From NCBI RefSeq assembly GCF_001644565.1, contig NZ_CP011387.1, positions 2,705,001 through 2,769,000 on the forward strand: a stretch of DNA of 64,000 nt. Reading direction: 5' to 3'. This document shows positions 8,783 to 19,866 of this stretch, one piece after another; the first letter of the stretch is position 1; every line of letters begins with the position of its first letter. The translations under genes and the position numbers were made by a program. The notes beneath the pieces were generated by a model. The model was not told where the DNA came from, did no database searches, and saw only the letters and a list, made by a program, of their open reading frames with translations. This DNA comes from Deinococcus puniceus. GTDB taxonomy: Bacteria; Deinococcota; Deinococci; Deinococcales; Deinococcaceae.

Positions 8783-9712
8783 CTACTCGTGGGCCGCGTC
8801 TACGAGGGCCTGTGCGCCCCGGTCTAGCAGATCGGCGGCCAATTCCGCGCCTATATCGGCGCATTCGCCCGCGTCTCCGATGCTGGTGGCCCGGATGACT
8901 TTGGTGCCGTCCAGTGCGGCCACCCAGCCCTCGAGGGTCAGCACGCCGCCCTTGATGGTGGCGTGTGCGCCCACCGGGGCCATGCACCCGGCTCCCAGCC
9001 CCGCCAAAAACTCGCGCTCGGCGGTAATGCGGTCATCGGTGGTGTGATCGTGAATGGCGTAGGCGACTTCCACGTTCAGGTCGTCGTCGGCGCGGGTCTC
9101 TAGGGCCAGCGCCCCCTGACCGGGAGCAGGCAGCATGATGTCAGGTTCCAAGAACTCATCGATCCGGTTGCGCATTTCGGTTCTGATCAGGCCCGCTGCG
9201 GCCAGAATGATGGCGTCGTAGTCAGGCGTGGCCAGCACCCCAAGGCGCGTGTCGATGTTGCCCCGCAAGTCGATGACCTGAAGATCGGGGCGGTAGGCCA
9301 TCAGGAAAGCTTTGCGCCGCACACTGCTGGTGCCGATGCGTGCGCCCTTGGGCAAGTCGGCCAGCTTTTTCATGCCTTCTTTGCCGATCAGCACGTCGCG
9401 TGCATCGACCCGTTTGGGAATGGAAGACACTTCTAGGCCTTCGGGCTGCACGGTGGGCAAATCCTTGAGGGAATGCACCGCGATGTCGATCCGTTTTTGC
9501 AACAGAGCGTCTTCGATTTCCTTGACCCAAAAGCCTTTATCGCCTTTCTGAGCCATCTCTGAAAGGCTTCCCCGGTTCTTGTCGCCGCCCGTGGAGATGG
9601 TTTGAATCCGGAAATCCGTTTCAGGCCATTCTTCCTTGAGTCGGGCGACTACCCACCGGGTTTGCGCGAGTGCAAGCGTGCTCCCACGCGTCCCTACCGT
9701 GACCGTCCGCAT
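8783..9712 (-). CDS. hemC: Hydroxymethylbilane synthase (porphobilinogen deaminase)
   Basis: This 309-residue protein matches HemC over its full length. It has VGTRGSTLALAQT at the N-terminus, the catalytic Asp84 in HSLKDLPT, the substrate-binding arginines in GTSSVRRKA and LRGNIDTRL, and Cys243 in LGAGCMAPVGAH, which holds the dipyrromethane cofactor. It polymerises four porphobilinogens to hydroxymethylbilane in haem synthesis. The start MRTVTVGTRG at 9712 matches family length; TATACT lies 9 nt upstream together with a GAGAGG purine stretch. The next gene in the same direction (start 8755) may be cotranscribed. Confidence 0.95.
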   Translation of the reverse strand: MRTVTVGTRGSTLALAQTRWVVARLKEEWPETDFRIQTISTGGDKNRGSLSEMAQKGDKGFWVKEIEDALLQKRIDIAVHSLKDLPTVQPEGLEVSSIPKRVDARDVLIGKEGMKKLADLPKGARIGTSSVRRKAFLMAYRPDLQVIDLRGNIDTRLGVLATPDYDAIILAAAGLIRTEMRNRIDEFLEPDIMLPAPGQGALALETRADDDLNVEVAYAIHDHTTDDRITAEREFLAGLGAGCMAPVGAHATIKGGVLTLEGWVAALDGTKVIRATSIGDAGECADIGAELAADLLDRGAQALVDAAHE

Positions 9713-9863
9713 AACCCTCTCAGTATAGACGGCTTTTGGCACAGGCGCGGGTTACGGGCCGCAAATGCAAAGACTTGATGCACGCCCGCCGTCAGGAAGA
9801 TGGCAGAAACGCCGCTGAATCTAGTGCATTCGACGGCGTTGCCAAGAATTGGGCGAGACGAGG

Positions 9864-10445
9864 TTAGAGGTCGTCTTCCAGATCGAGATCAGACTCTGGT
9901 TCTTGTTCTGCACCGCTGTTCTGGGCCGCCGTGACCTGCGGGCGCACGAAGCGCATGTAATCCAGCCAAGGGGCCACGTGGCCGAGTTGACGGATGAGCA
10001 GGGCAATCTGGGCGGTGTGGCGCACCTCATGGGTCATCACGTGCCACATCAACTGATCCAGCGTGACGGTATCGCTGGCGGGGTCGTCCTGCACCAATTT
10101 CACGCTCTGGTTCAGGTCGGGTTCGCTGTCAAGGAAGGCCTGAGTCTGCTGACTGACCTCGCGGCCATACTCGATGATCCAGCCGAGTTCGTACTGGGCG
10201 GCGTCGGGTTTGATCCAGTCGTGGCGGTAGTTACCCGACTGCTGCACGCCCCCTCCGCGTGCAATAGCGTGAACCCAATGGTCCTCTACGTCTGTGACGT
10301 GTAAGAGCAGGTCTTTGATGGTGTGGAAACGATCCCCATTTTCGATCAGGTTGCGGTTGAGTTCCTCTGCGGGCAAGGCACGCAGGAAATTCCACAACTG
10401 CTCGCGGGCAGCGGACAGGTAGGTGTAATACTCGCGAACATTCAT
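9864..10445 (-). CDS. DinB-family protein
   Basis: This is a 193-residue four-helix DinB/YfiT-fold protein. The metal-binding histidines are visible: one in [12 protein letters not shown] (about residue 48) and two in [13 protein letters not shown] (about 135-142). DinB-fold proteins include thiol-dependent transferases, and Deinococcus carries many of them, often damage-inducible. The C-terminus is a short acidic tail ([10 protein letters not shown]). Its ATG overlaps the stop of the dus gene by 4 bp (10442-10445), so the two are cotranscribed and probably translationally coupled. Confidence 0.8.
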   Translation of the reverse strand: MNVREYYTYLSAAREQLWNFLRALPAEELNRNLIENGDRFHTIKDLLLHVTDVEDHWVHAIARGGGVQQSGNYRHDWIKPDAAQYELGWIIEYGREVSQQTQAFLDSEPDLNQSVKLVQDDPASDTVTLDQLMWHVMTHEVRHTAQIALLIRQLGHVAPWLDYMRFVRPQVTAAQNSGAEQEPESDLDLEDDL

Positions 10446-11548
10446 GGTCGGTTCACAGCATACCCTTTAAGGAGCGCCTGTGGTGTTGACTGGGCAGCCA
10501 CAAGCCTATATTCTTCTGCCCGGTCAGTCATTAATGGGCTTTCTAAATACGGCATCAGGCAATCCCTAAGTTGCTCTAATGTTTCGATCTGCACCAACGC
10601 GGCGTGTAAGTCGGGCACATCGGGCAGATAATGGGGCAGCACTTTGCGGAGGGGCAGCAGGCTAACGCGGCCTGTGCCGAGTGGCCCCGCATAAAATTGG
10701 ATGTGCAGCTCGGCGTGCCGGAGGGCAGTGGCGGCGCGGGTGGGCAAGCTCGGCCAGGCGTCGTCGCCTGTGGCCAAGGCCCGGAAGATCCACGGATTGC
10801 CTACCGCGCCGCGCCCGATCATGACGGCAGCTACCCCCGATTGGCGGCGTTGGCGGGCCTGCTCTACGTTGCGAATATCGCCGCTGCCGATCACAGGCAC
10901 GCTTACACTAGCCCCGACCGCCGCGATGGCGTCCCAGTCGGCTTCTCCGGTATACCGCTGGGCACTGGTGCGCCCGTGTACCGTAATGATCGCCGCGCCC
11001 GCCTCGGCCAAACCCTGCGCCACTTCTAGGCTGCGGTTGCTGTCCCAGCCGAGGCGAATCTTGGCGCTCACATCCAGTCCGGTTGCGCCGCGCATGGCCC
11101 GGATAAGCTCAAAGGCCAGTTCAGGCGTTTGCAACAGGCATGCGCCGCCCTTGCCGCGAACTTTGGGCACGGGGCAGCCCATGTTCAGGTCTAGGGCTGC
11201 CGGAGCAAACCAGCCCTCCGCTTTGGCGACGGCGGCGGCCAACACCTCCGGTTCTGTGCCGAAGAGCTGCACCACCCGCCCCACTTCACCCGCGTAGGGA
11301 CGGCCCAGATTCAGGCTCTCGGTGTCGCTGCCCAGCGCCAAACCGCGTGAACTGATCATTTCGCTGACCGTCCAGAGTGCGCCCTGCTCGGCGGCCAACT
11401 GGCGCATGGGCGCGTCGCTGTAGCCTGCCATCGGGGCCAGCACCGCCCCGCCCTGCCGCGCCGCTGGGGACGCCAACCGGGCGGCATAAAAGCCCGGTTG
11501 GGAAGCGGGAGCCAGAGGGGAGGAAGCGGGGGCGGGCGCGGACGTCAT
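10442..11548 (-). CDS. dus: tRNA-dihydrouridine synthase
   Basis: This 368-residue TIM-barrel flavoenzyme has [16 protein letters not shown] (FMN site), [12 protein letters not shown], the catalytic Cys in [27 protein letters not shown] and [14 protein letters not shown]. These are diagnostic for Dus enzymes, which reduce uridine to dihydrouridine in the tRNA D-loop. It resembles the DusB branch, but the target position cannot be read here. The ATG at 11548 is followed by an Ala/Pro-rich leader of about 20 residues; a start nearer FYAARL is possible. First gene of a two-gene operon with the DinB gene. Confidence 0.9.
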   Translation of the reverse strand: MTSAPAPASSPLAPASQPGFYAARLASPAARQGGAVLAPMAGYSDAPMRQLAAEQGALWTVSEMISSRGLALGSDTESLNLGRPYAGEVGRVVQLFGTEPEVLAAAVAKAEGWFAPAALDLNMGCPVPKVRGKGGACLLQTPELAFELIRAMRGATGLDVSAKIRLGWDSNRSLEVAQGLAEAGAAIITVHGRTSAQRYTGEADWDAIAAVGASVSVPVIGSGDIRNVEQARQRRQSGVAAVMIGRGAVGNPWIFRALATGDDAWPSLPTRAATALRHAELHIQFYAGPLGTGRVSLLPLRKVLPHYLPDVPDLHAALVQIETLEQLRDCLMPYLESPLMTDRAEEYRLVAAQSTPQALLKGYAVNRP

Positions 11549-11736
11549 CCCGGCAGGGTAGCGCACCTCCCCCCACCAAACGGTGAATCCAACATCAACC
11601 CAGCCATTCGCTGAATTCATGTTGCATCTGGTAGTCCGGGGCGTATGCTCTGGGCAGTCCGGCAACCCACAGACCTTCCTCTGGACTTCCCTTGGAATGT
11701 CATCTGCACCATGCTGCCGGATCGGAGGCTTCGACC

Positions 11737-12243
11737 TTGAATGCGACCCGCTTGGCGCTGCACCACGCGCCACTGCTTCACAGCCTGTACACCGCCGCCC
11801 CCGGCTACTTCGCCCTGTTGGGCAGCCGTGTTCCCAGCCTGACCGAAGTCGAGCGCGACGTAGAATTCGCCCTACTCGACCCGCGCCGACGCTTGGAACT
11901 GCTGCACGACGACGACGGCAATCTGGTGGGCAGCTTGGACTGCAAACACGATTACCCCCAACCGGGTGACCTGACCATCAATCTGCTGCTGATCCGCGAA
12001 GACCGCCAGTCCCAACGGTTGGGTGAGCAGGCGGTTCGGCACCTAGAAGCGCGGGTGCCGAGGAGCACGACCCGGATTCTGGCCAGTGTGCTGGGCGACA
12101 ACCCACGCGGCGCACGCTTTTGGGAGCGGCTGGGCTACACCTTCGCCCTCGATGCCCGCCCAGTGATGACGTGGTATGCCAAGGCGGTAGGCGTGCCTGC
12201 AAGCGCGGGGAAACGTGTGGTGCAGGGTGTGAGCGCAGACTAG
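11737..12243 (+). CDS. GNAT-family N-acetyltransferase
   Basis: This 168-residue protein has a GNAT fold: beta strands in [20 protein letters not shown], with an acetyl-CoA loop variant at EDRQSQRLG, then [20 protein letters not shown] near the C-terminus. I chose TTG 11737 because GGAGG at 11724-11728 is 8 nt upstream; a second TTG at 11692 would add 15 residues but has no ribosome site. The substrate is unknown. A ~100-bp structured repeat follows 12 bp after the stop. Confidence 0.75.
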   Translation: MNATRLALHHAPLLHSLYTAAPGYFALLGSRVPSLTEVERDVEFALLDPRRRLELLHDDDGNLVGSLDCKHDYPQPGDLTINLLLIREDRQSQRLGEQAVRHLEARVPRSTTRILASVLGDNPRGARFWERLGYTFALDARPVMTWYAKAVGVPASAGKRVVQGVSAD

Positions 12244-12254
12244 AGGAAGAGGGC

Positions 12255-12356
12255 GAACCCCCCCGTTGCTCCGCAACGCCCCCCCTTAGAGGTGGGGACA
12301 ACAGCAGTTGCGCTCCCCTTTAAGGGGGGCTGGCTGCGCAGCAGACTGGGGGGTTT
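12255..12356 (+). repeat. Structured intergenic repeat (family R1), copy 1
   Basis: The element runs from GAACCCCCC to GGGGGGTT (terminal inverted repeats). It contains internal hairpins GTTGCTCCGCAAC, CCCCTTAGAGGTGGGG, CTCCCCTTTAAGGGGGG and GCTGCGCAGC. Nine copies lie in this window, all at gene 3' ends, resembling the small noncoding repeats known from Deinococcus genomes. Confidence 0.85.
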
Positions 12357-12443
12357 ACACGCCAACTTGATCTCCAAACTTGCACCCAGTCGGCCTTCAC
12401 AGCTTATGGCCCAGAGACCACAGCCTAACTCCCACCCAAGCCC

Positions 12444-13211
12444 ATGCCATCATCAGCACCTATGATCGTGAAATACGGCGGCAATGCCATGAAAAGTCTG
12501 GAACTTCGGCGGGCGGTGGCGGCTGAAATCGCGGCGCTGCGGGGGCTGATGCCTGTGGTGGTGGTTCACGGCGGCGGCCCGGTCATAGAGCGCGAATTGG
12601 CGGCGCGGGGCATTGCCAGCGAGTTCCGGGGCGGCCTGCGCGTGACCTCACCCGCAGCGATGGACGTAGTGGAAATGGCGCTGTGCCAACTGAACAAGCA
12701 ATTGGCGCAGGACATCGGCGGCGCGGTGGGGCTGATGGGACGCGACTGCAACCTGCTGACCGCCGAACCCTTTGACCCGGAGTTGGGGCGTGTAGGCCGC
12801 GTGACAGGCGTGAATGCCGACCTGCTGCGAACCCTGCTGGGGGCCGGAATAACGCCTGTGGTGGGCTGCGTGGCGGTGGGGCCAGACGGGGACGCGCTGA
12901 ACATCAACGCCGATACCGCTGCCGGAGCCGTAGCCGGGGCGCTGAATGAAGGCATCATCTTTCTGACCGATGTAGACGGCGTGTACCGCGATTACCCTGA
13001 CCCTGCCAGCCGCGCCGAAGCCCTCAGCCGGGCAGAAGTTGAAGAAGGCATCGGCGCAGGCTGGATCGCGGGCGGCATGATTCCCAAAGTCCGCGCCGCG
13101 CTGGATGCCCTAGACCGGGGCGCACCACACGCCACGATTGCCAGCGGCATGGAGGCCGGGGTGCTGGGGGCAGCGGCGCGGGGGGAAGCAGGGACGGTGG
13201 TGACGGGGTAA
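12444..13211 (+). CDS. argB: Acetylglutamate kinase
   Basis: This 255-residue amino-acid kinase has VKYGGNAM (phosphate-binding Lys), [54 protein letters not shown] and [11 protein letters not shown]. These fit ArgB, the arginine-pathway enzyme phosphorylating N-acetylglutamate; the LysW-dependent kinase LysZ lacks the KYGGNAM form. Two starts are possible, ATG 12444 and ATG 12462; the second begins directly at [10 protein letters not shown]. It is cytoplasmic. No other arg gene is adjacent. It is followed by an R1 repeat. Confidence 0.9.
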   Translation: MPSSAPMIVKYGGNAMKSLELRRAVAAEIAALRGLMPVVVVHGGGPVIERELAARGIASEFRGGLRVTSPAAMDVVEMALCQLNKQLAQDIGGAVGLMGRDCNLLTAEPFDPELGRVGRVTGVNADLLRTLLGAGITPVVGCVAVGPDGDALNINADTAAGAVAGALNEGIIFLTDVDGVYRDYPDPASRAEALSRAEVEEGIGAGWIAGGMIPKVRAALDALDRGAPHATIASGMEAGVLGAAARGEAGTVVTG

Positions 13212-13283
13212 AAGGGGTTTGGGGTGTGGGTGGTAGGGAGGATAAAAGATATATCAGGCAATACTTTGCGGCCTGAGCAGATC

Positions 13284-13384
13284 AACCCCCCCTTTGCTGA
13301 CGCAACGCCCCCCCTTAGAGGTGGGGGATAAAAGCTGTTGCGCTCCCCTTGAGGAGGGCTGGCTGCGAAGCAGACTGGGGGGTT
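13284..13384 (+). repeat. Structured intergenic repeat (family R1), copy 2
   Basis: AACCCCCC at the left and GGGGGGTT at the right enclose the CCCCTTAGAGGTGGGG and GCTGCGAAGC hairpins. It lies between the convergent argB and RimJ-type genes. The stem arm GAGGAGGGC carries a substitution that weakens the pairing. Confidence 0.85.
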
Positions 13385-13410
13385 ACTTGGCAGCCTCCAT
13401 CCGGTAGAAA

Positions 13411-14004
13411 TTAAGAGCGCGTCCGGCTAAAAATCAGCGTATCCCGCAGTTGGCTCGGATCGTTGGCCGCCACCGTGTCATTCACCAAATGAGCGTCCAG
13501 CGTGTACTCCAGCGCGGGCGGAATGCGGGCGCTGCGGTGGTTGGCCGGATCGCAGCGGATTTCTAGGCGGCGAAAGCCGAGGCCGCCGCTTGCTGCCGGA
13601 TTGAGCGCCAGTTCGGTCAGGGCGTGCGTGACTTCGGTGGCGTAGCCCTGCCCCGCGTGGGCGGTGGCGATCCAGTAGCCGATTTCGCCCTTGGGCACGC
13701 GCCAATCGAGGGCGTGATAGCCGCTGCTGCCGATCAGTTCGGGCGGCACTCCGGCCTGTTCCGGCACACGCCAGACGTGATAGCGCAGGTTCTCACGGGC
13801 ATCGAACTTGGCGGTTACATCCTGCAAATTGTCGCGCGTGGCGATCAGATCAAGCGGCGTTTGCGCCCAGATCATCCACGGTTGCAATTCCGGCAAAGAG
13901 GCTTGGACAGCGGCGCACAGGGCTTCGGCGTCGGCAGGATCGGGCCGCCGCAACAGCAGGCGCGGGGTGCGGATTTCGTGCGGAACGGTGGGCAACGTGG
14001 GCAT
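13411..14004 (-). CDS. GNAT acetyltransferase, RimJ/RimL type
   Basis: This 197-residue protein has the RimJ-like N-terminus [19 protein letters not shown], the [20 protein letters not shown] acetyl-CoA loop, and [21 protein letters not shown]. Members acetylate N-termini of ribosomal proteins or small amines. ATG 14004 has TACTCT (minus strand) 5 nt upstream. The C-terminus ends [10 protein letters not shown]. Substrate unknown. The gene downstream end is next to an R1 repeat. Confidence 0.85.
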   Translation of the reverse strand: MPTLPTVPHEIRTPRLLLRRPDPADAEALCAAVQASLPELQPWMIWAQTPLDLIATRDNLQDVTAKFDARENLRYHVWRVPEQAGVPPELIGSSGYHALDWRVPKGEIGYWIATAHAGQGYATEVTHALTELALNPAASGGLGFRRLEIRCDPANHRSARIPPALEYTLDAHLVNDTVAANDPSQLRDTLIFSRTRS

Positions 14005-14058
14005 AAGCAAGAGTAGCGGTCAGCAGCGAGCAGGCGGCCAAATGGTGCGGTGAAAGAC

Positions 14059-14988
14059 TCAGCGAGAAGACAGCCGAACAGCCAGATCAACGGCACTTCG
14101 ATAGGGATCATGCGCGGTGTTTGCGTATCTAGAGCGTTTGTCAAAAGAGTTGTTTGTGTTGACCGAACGAAGTGAATGAAGTTCAGCGAGGAGTTGGGAG
14201 CATGGAGGCGTGAGGAGCCTTTTTTCTGACGCTGAAATTCGGACAACTGCTCTAGACGGCTTGGGAAGTAGTTCTTCAACACTTCTACGAAAAATCAGCG
14301 CACGGAGGAAGAGTTGCGGAAATTCGGGGACAGCGCGGACGGCCTGCAGTAAGCCCTCGTCTGCGCCCTCCCAGACCAAGGCGTCGACCACCACAATCGC
14401 CAGCGCAAACCCGGCAGGCCTCCAATACGGAGAAAAGTCGATGACGGCGGGCGCGTCCGACTCCGAGAACAAGACATTGCCCGTCAGATCGCCGTGGATG
14501 AGTTGCGGGGGCGCATGCACGGGCCGGAGCTGCTCGGCAAGTCGCCGGATGTGGGGGGCAGCCAAAAAGTTGTCCAGCGGGAGTTCTCCCCAAGCCATGC
14601 GGTCTGCGGCGGCCCAAGGATCTGTGCGGGCGTCCAAAAACGCGGGGCGCGGCACAGCTTCCAGAGCTTCATGGAAGTGCTGACCGACTTGCAAAATCTC
14701 TGTCCAGCGGCCCGGTTCATGGCGGCCTGCAAGGTAAGTCCACGCCGACCAACCTTCGACCAAGACTGCGCCGTTATGGGCATACAGCAGCCGGGATACC
14801 CGCAGCGCAGTCCCACCGACTTGCCCCAGCACCCGCGCTTGCCAGTCCAGTTCTTGAGGCGTGTGGGTGTCCGGCTTCAGCACCGCCTCACCCACGCGCC
14901 ACACCGTCGCCTGCCCACCCACCAGTCGTTCGGGCGTTCCAGACAGCCCAAACGCCTCCAAAACGCTCACCGGGGGTGGAGGATTCAC
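14059..14988 (-). CDS. APH-like phosphotransferase with MITE-derived C-terminus
   Basis: This 309-residue protein starts with GTG. The kinase core (1-244) has the Brenner motif LIHGDLTGNVLF with His165 and catalytic Asp167, and the metal-binding VIDFSPYW (Asp184), as in aminoglycoside/choline kinase-like enzymes. Residues about 245-287 (SRAVVRISASEKRL onward) are read from the MITE at 14129-14255, and the last 22 from sequence beyond it, so the native C-terminus has been replaced. The -10 hexamer TAGACT (minus strand, 14995-15000) is formed where a second MITE abuts. The substrate is unknown; activity may be lost. Confidence 0.75.
   Translation of the reverse strand: MNPPPPVSVLEAFGLSGTPERLVGGQATVWRVGEAVLKPDTHTPQELDWQARVLGQVGGTALRVSRLLYAHNGAVLVEGWSAWTYLAGRHEPGRWTEILQVGQHFHEALEAVPRPAFLDARTDPWAAADRMAWGELPLDNFLAAPHIRRLAEQLRPVHAPPQLIHGDLTGNVLFSESDAPAVIDFSPYWRPAGFALAIVVVDALVWEGADEGLLQAVRAVPEFPQLFLRALIFRRSVEELLPKPSRAVVRISASEKRLLTPPCSQLLAELHSLRSVNTNNSFDKRSRYANTAHDPYRSAVDLAVRLSSR
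14129..14255 (+). mobile_element. MITE copy B (CTAG-flanked), inside the APH-like gene
   Basis: CTAG at both ends encloses AGCGTTTGTC...GGACAACTGCT, a terminal inverted repeat. Internal stretches TTGACCGAACGA, GAGGAG and CTGAAATTCGGA match the copy at 14998-15128 in the same orientation. It contains no transposase. The CTAG flanks fit the target duplications of some IS5-family (IS427 group) elements, which is inference. Confidence 0.75.
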
Positions 14989-14997
14989 AGGGCGAGT

Positions 14998-15128
14998 CTA
15001 GAGCATTTGTCATAAGAATGACCGAGCGAATTTGACCGAACAGGACGGACTCGGAGAGCGCAAGGAGCAGAGAATGGAGCCACCGAAAGTCCCTTTGTTC
15101 GGTGGCGTAATTCGGAGAATTGCTCTAG
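14998..15128 (+). mobile_element. MITE copy A (CTAG-flanked), between APH-like gene and murI
   Basis: CTAG at 14998-15001 and 15125-15128 encloses AGCATTTGTCATAAGAATGA...TTCGGAGAATTGCT. The ends are imperfect inverted repeats. It lies in the 179-bp space between the divergent starts of the APH-like gene and murI and contributes the CTA of the APH -10 hexamer. Confidence 0.75.
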
Positions 15129-15167
15129 GCGCTTGCCCCGCTTGCCGCCTCCGCTATCATCCGGGGC

Positions 15168-16051
15168 GTGAGCAATGCCGACCCTTCCTGCCGTCCTTTG
15201 GGGATTTTCGACAGCGGCGTAGGCGGCCTCAGCGTACTGGCCGAAATTCGCCGCGTGCTGCCGCAAGAGGACATCGTGTATCTGGCCGATACCGCGCACC
15301 TGCCCTACGGCGCACGCGGCGACGACGATTTGCGCGACCTGACCGCGCGGGCGGTGGCGGCCCTGCACGCACGTGGCGTCAAGGGCGTGGTGGTGGCCTG
15401 CAACACCGCCAGCGCCTTTAGCCTCACCCATCTGCGTGAGAAGTACGGCCCCCAGTTTCCGGTCATCGGGCTGGTTCCGGCAGTCAAGCCAGCCATTCAG
15501 GCCACCCGTTCGCGCGTGGTGGGCGTGCTGGCGACTCCGGGCACCCTGCGCGGCACGCTGCTGCAAGACGTGATTCGGCAATGGGCTGTACCAGCGGGCG
15601 TAGAAGTGCTGATGGCGGTCAGTGCCGCGCTGGTGCCACTTGTAGAGGCGGGCCAGCAAGACAGCGCCGAAACGCGGGCCGAACTGCGGCGGGTGCTGGA
15701 GCCGTTGCGGGCAGCGGGCGCAGACCAGTTGGTGTTGGGCTGCACGCATTATCCGTTTTTGGCCCCCGCCATTCGCGCCGAATTTGGCGATACGTTTGCC
15801 CTCGTAGACAGCGGCGCGGCGGTGGCCCGGCACACCCGCAGCACGCTAGAACGGCTTGGCTTACTTAGGCCAGAAGTCGTGTCACACACGCCCGGAATCA
15901 GCTATTTCGTTACCGGCTCGGTGCAGGCGGCGCAGCCTGTCATGGCTACCCTGCTGGCCGGGCCCATGCACAATACAGATCAGCACTTATCCACCCTCCC
16001 TACTTCTCCCCCACCCAGAGCCGACGCGCTCCGAATCGAGTCCATCCAAAC

Positions 16052-16055
<4 letters not shown>
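15168..16055 (+). CDS. murI: Glutamate racemase
   Basis: This 295-residue protein has IFDSGVGGLSVL (Asp15), VVACNTAS (Cys78), and LGCTHYPFL (Cys192), the two catalytic cysteines of glutamate racemase. It supplies D-glutamate for peptidoglycan. The start is GTG at 15168, supported by TATCAT (15155-15160) 7 nt upstream and by correct family length. The last ~25 residues (TSPPPRADALRIESIQT) extend past the usual end. The stop overlaps the rph start by 4 bp (ATGA), so the two are coupled. Confidence 0.95.
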
Positions 16056-16804
<749 letters not shown>

Positions 16805-16878
16805 CCCACCTGCCGCGCCCATGCGGGCCAAACGTCCCGGCCTGCGCTAAACTTGCCAGCATCTCAAGGAGGCTTCAC

Positions 16879-17238
16879 ATGGGCGTAACAGGATTTATCG
16901 GGCGGGCACTGCTCGCAAGCATTTTTATCAAAAACGGCCTTGACCACCTGCAAAACCCCGAGCCTATCGTGCGGGCGGCCAAGGGCGCGGAAGTGCCGGA
17001 ACCCGAAATTGCCGTGCGGGCCAACAGCGCCGTGATGCTGGGCGCAGGCGCGATGCTGGCCCTCGGCGTGGCTCCCCGCTTTGCCACCACCGCGCTGGCC
17101 GCCAGCCTGATTCCCACCACCGTCATCGGCCACCCCTTCTGGGACAAGAGCGGCAAAGAGCGCATGCACCAGCAGTCTCAGTTTTTGAAGAATCTGGCGT
17201 TGTTTGGGGCGCTGCTGGCAGTAGGCAGCAGAAAGTAA
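16879..17238 (+). CDS. DoxX-family membrane protein
   Basis: This 119-residue protein has an N-terminal GFIGRALLASIFIKNGLDHL and later hydrophobic stretches (NSAVMLGAGAMLALGVAP, TTALAASLIPTTVIGHPFW), the DoxX/DUF417-like four-helix pattern. AAGGAGG lies 8 nt before the ATG, a strong ribosome site unlike the many leaderless genes around it. DoxX proteins are linked to redox homeostasis and sulfur metabolism, but the reaction here is unknown. A strong hairpin terminator follows. Confidence 0.8.
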   Translation: MGVTGFIGRALLASIFIKNGLDHLQNPEPIVRAAKGAEVPEPEIAVRANSAVMLGAGAMLALGVAPRFATTALAASLIPTTVIGHPFWDKSGKERMHQQSQFLKNLALFGALLAVGSRK

Positions 17239-17268
17239 GCAGTCAGTCGTTAGTAGGAAAAGATGGAC

Positions 17269-17311
17269 AAGCGGGCCTACACAGAGAATTCTCTGGCAGG
17301 CCCGCTTTTTC
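17269..17311 (+). terminator. Rho-independent terminator after doxX-like gene
   Basis: AAGCGGGCCT (17269-17278) pairs with AGGCCCGCTT (17298-17307), followed by TTTT. The loop contains AGAGAATTCTCT, itself a palindrome. A CAGTCGTTAGTAGGAAAAG tag precedes it (17243-17261), related to the tags at other terminators here. Confidence 0.88.
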
Positions 17312-17336
17312 TTACCCAACAATGGGAGTAATCCGT

Positions 17337-17564
17337 ATGGCAAAAACGCCGGAACAGATCAAGCAGAGCTACTACACCAACATAGAAACCAAAACAGGCG
17401 TTACCATTCCCGACTGGCTGACCCAGATTCGTGCCAAATTGCAAGCCGGAGAACTGGCCCGCCACAGCGACATCGTAGATTGGCTGAAGACCGAACACGG
17501 CTTGGGACACGGTTACGCTACGTTGCTGGCCCATGACGCGATGAAGGCGGGGGAAGCGAGCTGA
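17337..17564 (+). CDS. DUF4287-domain protein
   Basis: This 75-residue soluble protein starts MAKTPEQIKQSYYTNIE. It matches the DUF4287 pattern: TGVTIPDWLTQIRAKL, then HSDIVDWLKTEHGLGHGYA. Function unknown; such domains are often found beside AraC/ActR or DUF5655-like domains. ATG 17337 is chosen over ATG 17322 because GGGAG at 17324-17328 is correctly spaced. It is isolated from its upstream neighbour by the terminator at 17269-17311. Confidence 0.8.
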   Translation: MAKTPEQIKQSYYTNIETKTGVTIPDWLTQIRAKLQAGELARHSDIVDWLKTEHGLGHGYATLLAHDAMKAGEAS

Positions 17565-17579
17565 AGCTTGGGCAAGAAC

Positions 17580-17639
17580 GTGGAGTGTAGATCGTAGATC
17601 GTGGTTTGGCCTTCCCCACGTTCCACGATCCACACTCTG
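17580..17639. repeat. Imperfect inverted repeat between convergent genes
   Basis: GTGGAGTGTAGATCG...GATCGTGG (17580-17604) faces TTCCACGATCCACACTCTG (17621-17639). It may terminate DUF4287 and VWA transcripts. The TGGAGTGTGGATCG word recurs at 60137. Confidence 0.5.
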
Positions 17640-17665
17640 TCTGCCGTTATGCCCTGCTGCCTGCT

Positions 17666-18877
<1,212 letters not shown>

Positions 18878-18939
18878 ACCACAGCATGGCGCTTGTGGGG
18901 GGCGGCATTTGTAACGGTAAAGCAGGTTAGCGAAAAGAC

Positions 18940-19040
18940 GTGAGTGGTGAGTGGTCAGTAGGAAGTGGGAAAGGCACAAAAGACTGATATTGAGTTGGGC
19001 TTCGTCTTTTCCCACTCACCACTACCCACTCACCACTCAC
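18940..19040. repeat. Long inverted repeat between divergent VWA and TetR genes
   Basis: The left arm GTGAGTGGTGAGTGGTCAGT...GTGGGAAAG (18940-18973) and the right arm CTTTTCCCACTCACC...CACCACTCAC (19007-19040) pair over more than 30 bp around a 33-bp loop. The left arm contains the GGTCAGTAGGAAGTGGGAAA tag seen beside terminators. Here it lies between divergent starts, so it could be a cruciform, an attenuator for one gene, or a bidirectional barrier. Confidence 0.8.
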
Positions 19041-19094
19041 CGGGTTTTTGTACAGGGTGCAATTTTGAACCCACGACGCGCTATCTTGCACGTT

Positions 19095-19718
19095 ATGGAT
19101 TCGCCGTCGTCGCTGAGGGAGCGCCAAAAGGAACGTCGCCGCGCCCGCATTTACAGCGTAGCTATCGATTTGTTCAAACGGGGCGGTTTTCAGACCACCA
19201 CGGCCACCGATATTGCCAAAGCCAGCAATGTTTCTCGCGGCACTTTCTTTAACTACTATCCTTATAAAGAAGCGGTGCTGCTGGATTACGGCAGCGAAGT
19301 GATGACCCGCCTGCGCGACCACGCCGAGGCCCGCCTGAAGGAACATGTGCCGCCTCTGACCGTGCTGTACGAAGTCTGGGACTTGCTGGCCGAAGAAAAT
19401 TCCCGCGAGCGCGACCTGTTTCCGCCGCTGGCCTACGAGGTCATGAACCCCAACCCCGAGCGCGCCCGCACCGCGTATCAGGCGCTGCCGCTCAGCAAAG
19501 TCATCGAGCTGATCTTGCGCCCGCTGCATCAGGCGGGTCAGATGCGGACAGATTTGAGCCTGCAACGCATCAGCAACCTGATTGCCGACACCTACCTGAT
19601 GGTGGCCCTGCGCTGGAGCGCCTACGGCACCGAGCGCACCCTGCAAGAAGAAATGCGGCTGGCGCTGACGCTGCTGCTGGAAGGGGCGTTGCGGCGGGAA
19701 CCGGTGGGGCGGCACTAG
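19095..19718 (+). CDS. TetR/AcrR-family transcriptional regulator
   Basis: This 207-residue protein has an N-terminal TetR helix-turn-helix: ARIYSVAIDLFKRGGFQTTT, TDIAKASNVSRGTFFNYY and PYKEAVLLDYG. The C-terminal part (80-207) is the all-helical ligand and dimer domain. The effector is unknown. TATCTT (19082-19087) lies 7 nt before the ATG, so the message is probably leaderless. Probable targets are itself or the neighbouring VWA or kinase-like genes; no palindromic operator other than the inverted repeat at 18940-19040 stands out. Confidence 0.88.
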   Translation: MDSPSSLRERQKERRRARIYSVAIDLFKRGGFQTTTATDIAKASNVSRGTFFNYYPYKEAVLLDYGSEVMTRLRDHAEARLKEHVPPLTVLYEVWDLLAEENSRERDLFPPLAYEVMNPNPERARTAYQALPLSKVIELILRPLHQAGQMRTDLSLQRISNLIADTYLMVALRWSAYGTERTLQEEMRLALTLLLEGALRREPVGRH

Positions 19719-19744
19719 GGAGAATGAGCGGCTGAGTTGGCGAG

Positions 19745-19866
19745 TGAACTCCCCAGTCTGCTTGGCAGCCAGCCCCCCTTAGAGGGGAGCGCAAAAGCTG
19801 TTGTCCTCCCCTCCTGCGGAGCTTTTCAAGTCTCAGGAGGGGTGTTGCACCAGCAACGGGGGTTCA
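19745..19866 (-). repeat. Structured intergenic repeat (family R1), copy 3, inverted and enlarged
   Basis: This is the only copy in the reverse orientation: it begins GAACTCCCCAGTCTGC and ends CAACGGGGGTTC. About 20 extra bases (TGCGGAGCTTTTCAAGTCTC) are inserted in the central stem-loop, extending the CTCCCCTCCTG...CAGGAGGGG stem. Confidence 0.8.
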
